From positions 197,337,459-197,401,458 of the forward strand of contig NC_077234.1 in the NCBI RefSeq assembly GCF_027887165.1: a DNA stretch of 64,000 nt. The letters run 5' to 3'. Under the pieces are notes generated by a model. It searched no databases. It was not told the DNA's origin and worked only from the letters and a program-made list of their open reading frames with translations. A program made the translations under genes and the position numbers. Positions 35,726 through 48,400 of the stretch are shown one piece after another. Numbering within the stretch: position 1 is the first letter of the stretch; each line of letters starts with the position of its first letter. This DNA comes from Monodelphis domestica (lineage: Eukaryota; Chordata; Mammalia; Didelphimorphia; Didelphidae).

Positions 35726-36891
35726 AAAAAGGCAGAAGGAGCTTACCAAGAATGAAAAATTAGATTTTTCCTCCCTGAGAAGCCATTATAATTAAACCTC
35801 CCTGTTTAAAGGTCTCCACTTGCACTGAACAGTTCTTGAAAATCTTAGTGTTTGATTTTTTCAAATTATTTTCTTTCTCTTACCTTTATTTCACAGACTG
35901 AACTATTAATTCCAAGTTACAACCAAAATGTTTTAGAATTAGCTTTCTTTATGTTCCCACGAATCCTCCCAATATTATAAATGGAACATAAAAAGGCATT
36001 TAATCATAACCTTTTCCTCTCTCTTTTTTATGTGTGGTACTATCATAAGTCCTGTACCACTGTACTGTAATGAATACTTGTTGACCCACCGATGTTATCT
36101 GGGACTCCTCACTAAAATTTCTTTCATAAGAAATATCCTTTTTCTCTATGAAATGCTTGTGTTTTTATTTCTTTAGAGACCCACTTCTAAAAACTAGTAT
36201 GTAGCCCAGTGAAATCTTGACCAGATCTAAAAGACAATGCTCTTTTCCTTTCTGTTTTAGGTCACCATCCTTACAGAAATCTAAGGTCAAGTGCCATTTT
36301 AAAGGCTCTGTAATCCTAGAGAATAGTTCTAACCATTAATGTAATTAAAAGCATCAATATAAAATTTTCATTTATTCTTTGGAAACTGACAGATAGCAGG
36401 AAATTCGGATGGATATAGCAAGAGCAAAGCCAGTATAAAGATGTCTATGAAATTCTTCCTCTGTGAAGTGTCATTTGTTCAAAGACACACACATACACAC
36501 AAACTGAACCTAGTTGTGGGAGGAATTTTCTAGCTATATTTCCTCTTTGATTAACTGGCTGGTGAAAGCTGTGGTCCTTCAAAGGCCAAGCTAAAGATCA
36601 GGTCTGCCAACTCTCTTTTCTAGACAGATAACTATTTAAGATATATCTTCAATGGCCTCATGCTCCCTTCTTAGTATTATTTTTTATATGTTGGTGTCTT
36701 GCATAGTTCTGGCTTTCAAGGAAAATATGGAAGTTTTCTGCCCTCTCCTACCTCTCCCCTTTAATGTTCTTTCACACCACCATGCCCTTGATTCATTCTA
36801 GTCTTTACTTCACTGTCAAAGATTTTATCATCTATGAACTACTTTTAATACTGAAACAAAATTCTAGGGGACCACATAGTGGCAAGTAACT

Positions 36892-36893
<2 letters not shown>

Positions 36894-36951
<58 letters not shown>
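36894..36951. repeat. (CA)n microsatellite, perfect
   Basis: About 29 uninterrupted CA units, 130 bases past the IL1R1 stop, hence (TG)n in the mRNA if the 3' UTR includes it. Confidence 0.95.
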
Positions 36952-36953
<2 letters not shown>

Positions 36954-37079
36954 CATGACTGGAAGAACCACCATGAAAATTTGTCCAACTTGGAAATATG
37001 TAAGGCAAACAGGTAGCTTCTCCTTCTAGAGACCATTCATTCATCTGTGCAGTCTTGCAAAGAGAGCTTCCCTGAGTGC

Positions 37080-37483
37080 TCAAAGTGCTGTGTGCTCTTT
37101 CTTCTTATAGTTAAGCACAGAGTCTAAGGCCAGGGGTTCCCTTGGGGAAGAAGACCAATGCTGCTGTGCTGGCATGTGGTACCTGATGCATTTCCAGAAT
37201 TTTGTCTTTGCAGATGGAGTTTCTTCCATGAAGTCCCCTGACCATCGGATGACACCATATTTCTGTTTGAGGTATTTAATAGATTCTGGCATATGCTCAT
37301 AGCTCTTAATTTTTTCTAGTTCAACCATGATGATTTTAATTCCATCGTGGACAAGAGCATTATACATGGCTATTTGCTGTTCTGATGTGTTTCCCAGCCA
37401 GTTGTAACTTGATGATTCTCCCATTAAGACAATGATCAGTCTTCTGCTTTTCATAATGTTCTCATTGGTGACCATGATGGCAT
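37080..37483 (-). CDS. IL1R1: IL1R1 last coding exon: C-terminal half of TIR and tail
   Basis: 404 nt after acceptor tttttcag, ending in TGA (37082-37080). Encodes [57 protein letters not shown] and [10 protein letters not shown]. The tail ends [10 protein letters not shown] and differs from human. Confidence 0.95.
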
Positions 37484-40400
37484 CTGAAAAATACAAAGTG
37501 TGGCATGGTATAAATGTGAAACTTCAAGCTGTCATCCTTCTAACCTCTTTTTGGGCTTAGAGTCTCCTCCCTATCCACTGCTCACACAGCCAGAATAATC
37601 TTTCTAATCTAACCATATCATTGTCTAGCCAGTCAAAAACCTTGAGTGCTTAGAGGATGATCAATCAATAAGCATTTGTTAAGTGACTAGTATGTGTGAG
37701 ACACCATGCTAATCACTGTGTTTACCAAAAGAGACAAAAAAAAAGTACCTGCCCTCAAGGAACTTACAGTCTAATGTGATACACAGCTACTTGAAAGTCA
37801 AAATGCACATCATTCCAATTTTTAATTCAGTCATTTTCAGGTCTGTACAATTCTTCCTGACTCCATTTTATATATTATTCACAAATATACTGGACTGATA
37901 TGCATTTCCTTCTCCAGTTCATTTTACAGATGAGGAAACTGAGGCACGTGGGTTAAGTGATTTGCCCAGGATCACACAGCAAGTAAATGTCTAAGGCTGG
38001 AATTGAACTTGGAGAAAAATTCCTGATGCCAGGTCTGGCACTCTATTCACTGTGCCATCCAGCTGCCCTATTCCACTTTTGGATAGCTTCAATAATCAGT
38101 TAGTTTTTCACTTTTTTCCTTCCAACCTAAATCTTCCTCTCTATGGCATCCATTCATTGCTCTGAATTTTTCCCTCAGAGATCGAACAGAATAATTCTAA
38201 TTTCTCTTTTTATTCCTAGCACAGTGCCTGGCACATAGAGGGCACTTAAATACCTTTTAAATTTAACTGAAAGACATCCTTCTGCCTATGTGATGAAAGC
38301 AATTATGTCCCCAATCAGTTTTCTCTTCCTCATTCTAAACAGCCCCAGTCTGATCCTCATATATTATGAAATTAAGATCTTTCAAATGTTCTTCTGGACA
38401 CTATGCAGCTTAGATATGTCTTTCCTAAAATAGGGCACCTAGAACACAACCCTTTAGCTGTGGCAGTAAGACAGAGCACCTTGAGGCTATCATTTCCTGT
38501 TCTAGAGAAGCCTCAGATAATATTGTTTTTCAAGGTTGCCACAAAGTCTTGCCAAATAATAGTGAGCTTTCAACCTCCAAAAGCTCCAGATCTTTTTTAA
38601 AAAATAGGAATGCCTCAACCCTCTTGTACTTGTCTCATTACTTCCTTATTACAAGAACTAGGAAGAGATTTTCTTAAAAAGAAACTGAACAAAGGGTTCC
38701 AAATTTCCCCTGTGCAGGATATGAAAGACAGTGAGAGAAGGGAATTCATGCCTTTATAACTTGATGGTCATCCTTGAGGAAATACTGAACCTGAAGAGGA
38801 TGAATGTAAGCTACCTTGATTAGGAAGGCAATAAAAGATAGTGAAGTCCTCAATACAGGAAATATTCAAGAAGAGGATGAATAAACATGAAGTCAGGGAG
38901 ACTTTGGAGTTGATTCATGTTTCAGAGTTTTCATCATTGTTCAATCATGTCCAACTCTTTGTGACCCCATTTGAGGTTTTCTTGACAGAGATACTGGTGT
39001 GGTTTACCATTTCCTTCTCTGGCTCATGTTATAGATGAGAAATTGAGGCAAATAGGCTTAAGTGATTTGCTCTGTCACACAGTTGGTAAGTGTCTGAGGC
39101 CAAATTTGAACTCAGAAAGATGAGTCTTCCTGATTCCTGCCCCATTACTCTTTCCACTATTCCACTTAGCTTCCCTGCTGATTATTATATGCTAATTATT
39201 CTATCAGCCCTGAGAAAATGGATGAAATCAAGTGTCTCCACCTATAACTCTAGGACCAACAAGATATTAAATTATCCTAAAAGCTAACAGTATCAAATAT
39301 TCATTAAGAACCTACTGGGTGTAGGTCACTTATCTACTGTGGTAAGAAGCCAACAGAGAAACTATAACACCTTTTCAGTACTGGTTGCACCTTGACTCAC
39401 AAATTCCTGACTCATTGATTTTTCTCCTTGCTCTTCATTGTAATATTTAGAATGTCCTACATTAGCTCAACAAAACTCTCCTCTTTTGAGTTAAGCACCA
39501 TTCAAATTTATCCTCTAATCCATACTCTAATGCCAATTTCCTATTAATCTCTAGGACATTCTCCATATTTCCTCAAAGCTAACAGACTCTCCTCCCAATT
39601 CCTGTTCTCATAATAGGAATCTTCAACATACATATTAATACTCTCGCATATACTATAACTCCCCAGTTCTTTGATCTACTCAGTTTCCAGGACTTGCTCC
39701 TCTCCTCTACCTCAGCTACAAACAGGGTGATCTTGCCATCACCTACAAGCACAAGAAGGTCTATATATCGAGCTCTAACCAGTCTCCCAAGTTTCATTCT
39801 CACATTTATAACTGTGCCCTGGATATAGTAAATTTGATGCTCCACTCTTAGTGACATTCTTGTTACTACTGAAATAACCACTTTTATCTCATTTATTCAG
39901 GCTTACAATCTCTGTCATCTCTGACTCCACTCATACTCACTTTACAAATTCCATCTGCTGCCAAGTGCTTTCATTCTTTCCTTTACTACATTTCTCACCT
40001 CTGGTGAAAACTCTCATTATCTCCTGCCTGGATGATCCCTGACTTAAGCTTCTACTGAGTCCAATCCATTCTCTATTCAGTGATCAAAGTGATTTTCCTA
40101 AAGTGAATGCATCGCCATGTCACTCTCCATCCCCTAATCAGTAAACTCCAGCGGTCCCTTAATACCTCCAGGATCAAATACAAAATGTTCTGTTTGGAAC
40201 TTAAATCCCTTTACGACTTGGTCCCTTCCTACTTTTCCAGTCTCCTTATACTTTACTATCTTCCTCATATTTTATAATTCAGCAATTGATGCAATACAAG
40301 GAATATTAGATTTGGAGTCAGGAAGATTTGACTTCAAATCCTATCTCAGACGTTTACTAGTGTCATGACTTCAGATTTGTCATCTGCCAAATGAGGATAC

Positions 40401-43400
40401 AATAGCACCTCCATTATAGGATCATCATAATTATCCAATGAGATAACACCTATAAAGTGTTTCACAAATCTTACAGCACTACATAAATTTTAGCTAGCTA
40501 GCTAGTAGAAAGAGCAGCAGTAGCAGCAGTAGTAGCAGAAGTACTAGTAGTAATAGTGATGATGGTGGGGGTGGGGAGAGTAGTAGTTCTAAGTCTATGA
40601 GCCTATGAAATATATACTATTTCATAAGTTATTATGAAGTCATTTCCCTCATTTTAAACATACCTTCTCCAACAAGGTCATCCCTTCCATAGATGAAAAG
40701 ATTATATCCACATTGATTTTCCAAGACCTCAGGCAAGATTTTAAACACAAATATGTCTGAGGTATAGGTGGACCCTTCTCCAGAATTTTTTGGATATAGG
40801 ATATATGCATCATAGAGCTTTCCATCTGAAACTAAAAGATGAAACATAATGTGTTCAGCATCCTGACAAAGTAGAGACAACAAACTTCCATTTCCAAATC
40901 AATATTGATAGTCCTTTGGTACCATGACATGAATGAAATAATAGCCACCACAAAAAATCTCTTTAATTGTTCAAATGTTTTTAAATTTTCTTTATATGTA
41001 TATATATATATATATGTTGGTGACTCAGTTTTAATAGTTGACATAGTAGTCCTTTATCTTCTTAGCATGAAAATAAATTTGTAAATATAGAGAATGACCC
41101 TATTTCTTTGGAAATAGTCAAACAAGCAACTTGAAGGCATCATTCTTCCACAATGCCCCCTCTTTCCCAGAAAAGTTTTAAAAAAGGAAAATCATAATTT
41201 TTTTTATTTTAAGTAGCATGATTATTTTTGTACTGATGCATGTAGATATTATGGCCATACCAGCCAATATCACTGACATAAAGGTTAAAATATAATAAGC
41301 AAATAAGATAGCTCAGAAAATGTCATCATGGAGGATGTTCAGAATTATACATGTGTATGCCTGTGTGTATATATATATATATATATTCTATTATTTAAAA
41401 TATTTTAAAATTCACTAGTTTCTTACTTATGATAAAAAGTTCAAGTAGCAGAAAATATGCATGTCAACACTCTTCTCCTTCAAGTGTAAACATTGTGATG
41501 CAATTAACCTAAGATCTAAAATAAATTCAGTTTTGTGACTCCTTAGCACTTTCTGTAATAGGTACAAGTTTGGGACTTCCCACTCATCCACTCCTCTAAA
41601 TGTCTCAAATGTCTCAACCATAAATTTGACCTTCCTCTCCTTAAGTTGTTCAGAGATTTTTTTTTTTCCCTATGATACTTAACAAATAGAATTCACCTGG
41701 GGTGACTTCAAATTTTTTAATGTCTTACTTTAGAAGGTAGATGGCAGCACAGAGATCACAGGAGACTGTTAAAAATATTTATCAACCACACAAAAGAATT
41801 TTAAAATGATGAGAATTTCAGTTACCACGTAAAAAGATTTTTACCAATATGGTTTACATTCTATGGACAAATTGACATTATTACTTAAATTGAAAGCAAA
41901 TATAATTTAATCCTTAGTAATACATATTTATCTATAAGTCTACAAAACATGGACCATGCCTGACTTTATCAACTAAAGCAAACAAAAAGGAAGCAATTTG
42001 GCTCTTCCTTTCCAGAAAAGTCAAAAAATGGAAAATGAGAAAACTTTCTATTTTAAGTAACATGATTATTTTTATTTCATTTACTGATTCAAATGATGAT
42101 ATTGAACAGGAAAAAAACATAAATTTACCTTTTTTCAGGAAATAAGGATGGCAAGAATCCCTATATAGAAGCACAATTTCAACCTTGAAAAATTTGTAGA
42201 TAATCATGGAGAATGTAATTACTAATGTCAAAGTGATGAATCCAGCAATCAGGTATATCTTATAATCCGGGACTATCTCAGAAAAACAAAGAAATGCAAA
42301 TATTGAGCCTGAAGTAACAATATTTTAAGTATAGAACTGTCAATATCATCTGCTGAAGCAGAGCCTCTAAGTTTAATGTATCTAGTTTCTTAAAGCATCG
42401 TCTCTTATCTCCATTATATAATAATTATTAATACTTCTATCCATAATTCTCTACTAAAGAACATCCATTAATTCATGGAAGGGTTGTAGTCTACACCAGC
42501 AAATGGAGACTGTAGACCAAAGAAATCACAGATTTAAGTGTTGAACTAAAACATAAATGCATTTTGCTAGTAGTCGATGATCTTCATATTACTTTGTCCA
42601 AAAACATTCACCACCTGGTGGCCAGCCTTGAAGTGATGAGCCTGTGTCTGGGTCCATGCTCCCAAAACACCTTGCAGCAGAATGATACCTTCTAGTGCTT
42701 GTGCTCTGACTACATAGCATTTGAAAACCCAGGCTCACGTTGGGGCCGTGATAAGAGGTCATTATACTAAAGCTTTGTGGGGGATTTTCCCAGTTGAAAC
42801 ATAGCTTAGTTCTGGTATCAGCTTCCCCAGCTGTCATTAATGCCAGTCAATAACAACACTGCTAATCCTGGTTGTCCAATATGGTCTTTTATCCAATTCT
42901 ACTGACTGAATAACTACTCTTTTTCATCCAAGAAGAGTAGGTTTAGAGCACACAGTCAAGTGCTTATGAAAGCTTTCTGTCTTATTATTTCCTTCCCCTA
43001 CTCCACCTAATCTCCCAAGAAAATTAATGATATATTTATTCTGATGAGACCAGAAACCAAATTCAAAAATACAAACTTTTCACTAAAAAAAATCACAATC
43101 ATTTAGCAAACTAGCCAAAAATTCTCTTTCTGAATAGTTTCAAAGTCCCAAATTAGCCTGCTGCTGACACACATTATTTTTATTAATGTTTATTATTCTC
43201 CATTTTAAGTGGAGAGCATAGTACAATAAATATAATTATAGTTCAAATAAATAATCAAATTGCTTACCTGGTGGTATCAAGGCAATATATGCTGAAACCT
43301 CACCAGCACCATTTTTAACCGAACAGATAAATGGGTACAGATAATGTTTACTTTGAACTTTGGAAACATTAAGCCTGCAAATCTCTGTACTGGGATTCGT

Positions 43401-45398
43401 TTTGGTTAAATTTGGGATTCTATTCAAACAATAGAAAAAACAAGGTTATTTAAGAAAACTTCAACACAAATCATTTCACTTCATTCTATTTTTCTTTTTT
43501 TTTTCATTAAAATAAATTGTTGCATAGGTAACAACAAGCTCCTCATGCTATTACCTTCTTCATGTTATTATATGTTGCAAATTAGTACTTTCCCATCAAT
43601 CAAACTGTTAGAGCAAAAGAACTCTTTGTCAAAGATGAAATAGAAGACATTCCTGCATGGGGCGAGGGGATGAGACTAAGAACTTCCAAGGTTCTTTTTA
43701 GCTTTATGACGTGATGATGATTGCCTTAAAAGCAACACACGTCTGATTAGACCATACAAAGCCATATTGTAGGTTTCATGTCATACTGAGACAACAAAGT
43801 CTTCTAAGAGAGGCTGTTTGATAATGAGACTTAAATGGTGAGACCACAGAGAAAGAATTAGTGATAGAAGGACCCAAGAGAAGGGTAGTAGTGAGATGTT
43901 AGAAGACAGAGAGTATAGAAAAAGACTCCCACTATTGTGGTTAGGAAAAATTCAGATCAGTCATCTTTCAGTGTCCAACACTTCATCATGCCATTTGGGG
44001 TTTTCTTTAAGAAAGCCGTAACAGGGTTGAAAGTTAGGGAGGAGATAAGGAACAGGAGTCAAAGAAGGAGCAACGTGACAGAAAGTCTTGGACATCTGCT
44101 TGGGTGGATACCAAGAAAAAGAAAAGATGAATTCAGGGAGATGTCTACAAGAAAAAGCATCCAAGGACATCAGCAAGTTTAGATAAGTTACAAATGGAGG
44201 AAGCCCCAAAAGTTCTTGCTTGAAGGAAATCAAATTGAATGACCCTGACTTAAAGGAAGGGGAAAAGCCCAAAGAAAGAAACTTTTTTTGGCACTATTTT
44301 TTGATACCATAATAAAAATAGAAGGCAAAGAATGAAAAACATATAAACATATTAGCATTGGTCCCTTGCCCATTTGCTGGTGAGATCTTTTCCATATTAG
44401 AAAGAGCATTCGTTCCAGAGTCAGGAAGACATGGATTCCAATGCTGCCTCTGTCACTACCTGTGTGACCTGAAACAAGTAGCTGATCCTCCCTTGCCTTC
44501 AGTTCATTTGTACAAGGTTGAACTAAAGAGTTTCTGAAGTTCCTTTCAGCTCTATTTCAATGATACCCTGGGCCTCCTCCTTCCTTCCCTGAATGACCAA
44601 GCTCCAAATGCTACTCCCAGTAATGAAAAATTAACATAAAATTGTCATAGCAACAACTACATCCTGAATTTCTTGACAAATTCACACTCTAAGAATTGGT
44701 TTCAAGGCAAGAAAGTGACAAGGGCTAGGCAATTGGGGTTAAGTGACTTATCCAGGGTCACATAGCTAGGAAGTATATGATGCCAGATTTGAACCTAGGT
44801 CCTCTCATCTCCAAGCTTAGCACTCTATCCAATTTTAAGAACTTCCATGTTATCAGTTTTTTAAATCTATAAAATGAAAAGATTGGACTAAATGGTTTTT
44901 TAAAAACATTTTTTAAAAAACATTCTATATGTTGCTAGAAAATAAGGAATTTTGACCATTTCTTAGCCTGTTGAAAATTATATTGATGGCTTAACAAAAT
45001 AGTAACAAGGTTCACACAAAATGAGAAATTTCTTTACCTCTATCTTAATATAATTAGCATGCACTTACTGAGGCGTAAACCATGCAATATTGGGATCAAT
45101 GTCAGCATATGATCCATTCCAAGACCAATAGGGATATTGGTTCTTTCCAACTGTGAAATTGCAGTCCAAAAGCAACCGGGACCCTGAAACAACATTTAAA
45201 TAATCTGTGATGCCTTCACTCAAATGTTCTTTCATACACTGACATGAGAGGAAAACGCATATACTTCATGAGATGGTTTTCAACTCATCACAAAGGACAA
45301 AAAACCAAATATTGGTAATACTTACCAAGTTCTACCTCCATTGTCTTGTTTTCAGGTGCCAGAATTGTTGGTAGTTTTTTCTTTCCTGATCCTTAAAA

Positions 45399-45457
<59 letters not shown>

Positions 45458-48400
45458 ATGAATGAATGAATGAATGAATGAATGAATAAATGAATGAATA
45501 AATAAATAAATGAATGAATGAATAAATAAATGAATGAATGAATGAATAAATAAATAAATAAACAAACAAATAAATGAATGAATGAATAAATAAATAAATA
45601 AATGAACAAACAAACAAATAAATAAATGAATAAATAAATGAATAAATGAATGAATGAATAAATAAATGAATAAAATAGAATAAATAGATGAATAAGTAAA
45701 TAAATAAATAAACAAACAAATAAATAAATAAATGAAGGTGATTCTTCACAGTGATTTCTAAGTCTCCAACAAACAGTAAGAGGAGTTTCAGAGGATTACC
45801 TATCTCCCCATACTGGCTAGGTCACACCTGACCAAGTAATCATCCAAGTCTCTAGACAGTGTAAGGTAGTTGACATGGGATTAGGTGTACAAAAGGGATA
45901 GAGAATCTGCCCATACATGCCTAGATAAAGATCACACCCTAAACTCCTGGGCTATTACTCAGCCAAACCACAACATTCTCAGGGCTTGGCCTTCTTTATG
46001 CTACTGAATTCATTGAAGTGACAACTCTTATGAGCACAGTTAATGTCTCAGGTAATGACAGACTAAGACCCTGGGTTTCAAGATCTCTAGCTTTACTGTT
46101 TCTCCAAAGGTGATGAAAATTTTATGCAGAGACAAGGAGATAAGAGTGAAGACAGAGAAGAAAAGAATAGCCCAAAATTCCCTAGATGGAGAAGCTAAGA
46201 GTGGAGGGTTCTTGGGGTATAGTTCTCTAAAGTGGAAGCTAGAGACTCTTGGTGGGCTGAGACTTCGAATCTCAAGGACAGGAGAAGTAGGATAAGCCAA
46301 TTGGAAGCTGGAGAAATGGTGTGTCAATATCTAGCATAAGAAATAAAGATGTCAGGATGCTTCAAACTAGCCACCTCCTTTGAAGTTTGGAACAACACTT
46401 GTAATTCCGGTTATGCTATCCCAAAGAAGATAAAATTGAGCTTGAAGATTATCAGAGAAGAGCAAATAAATTTATTGATGTGAGGGAGGGGTGAATAAAT
46501 AAAGAAAAATGAAAAAAAAAATAAGACTTTCAAGATAGTAAGGTGAAGACCAAAGGGGAAGACATGATTAAAGTTTATAAAATCTTAAAAAGCATGGAAA
46601 GACGAATTATTCCTCCTATTTCCCCTCCTATTCCCTCCTATAGCATTCTTTTCTTATCTATTGTCTTCCCACATGATGAAACAGAGCCAACGAATACTCA
46701 AACTGGTGATCTTATGGTTGACAGGTCCCTAAATATTGATTTTTCTCCAAGACTTTTAGGAAGTCTACAAATCCTTACTTCTAGAATAGCATCTAGACTA
46801 TAAGACAGTTTGTCTAAGACATGAGATCTGGCTTTATTTCCTTTGAAATAAAGGAAAGCAAGAGCTACAGTGCTTTGGGGCATATTATCCCCACTGAAGA
46901 GCACTAAAACACCAGGTATTCTTAGGACACAAAAGGGTTGTCTCTTCTCTTAGAATTTGGTTAAATTTATTTCATAATGCTGATAGGTAGCAATGGACCT
47001 TTAGGTGGTAAACATCAGATAATGGAAAATAAAGGAGAAAAAGAGGCTGGCCGTGGAACCAGGGGGCATGTCAACCTCCTTAAATATCATATTCAGTACT
47101 ACCTGGACAATGAGACACTAAAACTAGTTTATCTCTAAGGTGTTCTTCAAAAATTCTTTAACACTTACCCATAATACTTAGATGAATTGACCGAGTAACA
47201 TTATAATGCTTCCCTATATAAGGATAGGATATAAGGCAGGTATAGTGCCCCTGATCCACTTTCTGTATATCATCCAGGAAAAGATCTTTCTTTTTTCCTT
47301 GAAATCTTGTGTCAAGAAGAGGTTTGCAATCCTAGACCCAGAAAAATAAATCCCTTTACATATTGACAAAAACAAGACTCCACACACATACACACATGTT
47401 TGAGGGACTTAGAGGTACAGTGGGAAAGAATTTCTTTGCAAATTTATTTAGTTCCTAACCAGCTTAGTGACAATAATGTTAATAGCTACTTATTTATTGT
47501 ATATTTCGTCCTTTCTATGTGATGATTTCAATCCTTCCCACAATCATGTCAATGTAATAAACATTAATAGCCCTCAAAAGCATTCAGCATATATTGTTTT
47601 AGGCTTTAGTTGTCCCAAGCAAGGCTATTAAGCTGCATATGCAAGGAAGCAAGTGAATTCAAGACCACCATTTCAGGTAAAGTAAACAATGCACAATATA
47701 GCAAATTTACCAGTTTATAATATAAACCAATAATATAATAATAACAATATCATATAAATTAATTTATAATATCTTTTTTCTTAATTTTTCATTCTCTCAA
47801 TATAAAAAATGTGCTACAAAAAAAAAGTATAGGTCCAATGAAAAAAAGTTCAAATACTTCAATTAAATTCCCAAGTCAGCGTTTTATGCTCCCATTTAAT
47901 TTGACTTTCTTTTTTTTTTTAAACCCTTACCTTCTGTCTTGGAGTCAATACTGTGTATTGGCTCCAAGGCAGAAGAGTGGTAAGGTCTAGGCAATGGGGG
48001 TCAAGTGACTTGCCCAGGGTCACACAGCTGGGAAGTGTCTGGGGCCAGATTTGAACCTAGGACCTCCCGTCTCTAGGCCTGGTTTTCAATCCACTGAGCT
48101 ACCCAGCTGCCCCCTTAATTTGACTTTTTACAGAGATTTCCTCAGAAGTATCTTCCCACAGCACAATAATAATATAAATTAAGTATATTAATAAATTAAT
48201 ATAATATATAACATATAAAATACATAAATATATAAAAATAAATTAAACATCTGTAAATATATAATACCAATAATACCATAAAAATCTTGCAAAGTTACCA
48301 CTTCTTCCATTTTCAGTGAATCAGTTTTCTTTCACCAAATTGTTCTACTCATCTGGGGGCTGGGGGGAATAGGTAATAACAGTACTTCAAAAAAGAATTT

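Larger units (their letters stand above)
35030..37079 (-). other. IL1R1: Probable IL1R1 3' UTR
   Basis: Sequence downstream of the IL1R1 stop. It contains a (CA)n tract at 36894-36951 and one SINE at 35528-35725. AATAAA hexamers read on this strand lie at 36371-36376, 36164-36169 and 35080-35085. Human IL1R1 also has a long 3' UTR, which is why I extend it to the distal signal; the extent is inferred. Confidence 0.4.

Noticed and set aside
36832-37083. 83-codon frame overlapping the IL1R1 stop
   Set aside because: Frame shadow running through the (CA)n tract; the TIR exon frame next to it is the real one.
45392-45735. CRISPR-like array
   Set aside because: Tetranucleotide microsatellite without repeat-spacer structure, in a vertebrate genome.
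45332-45749. Open frames of 85-127 codons rich in Ile, Phe, Leu and Tyr
   Set aside because: Translation of the AAAT/GAAT microsatellite; the frames run through the IL1R1 splice acceptor.
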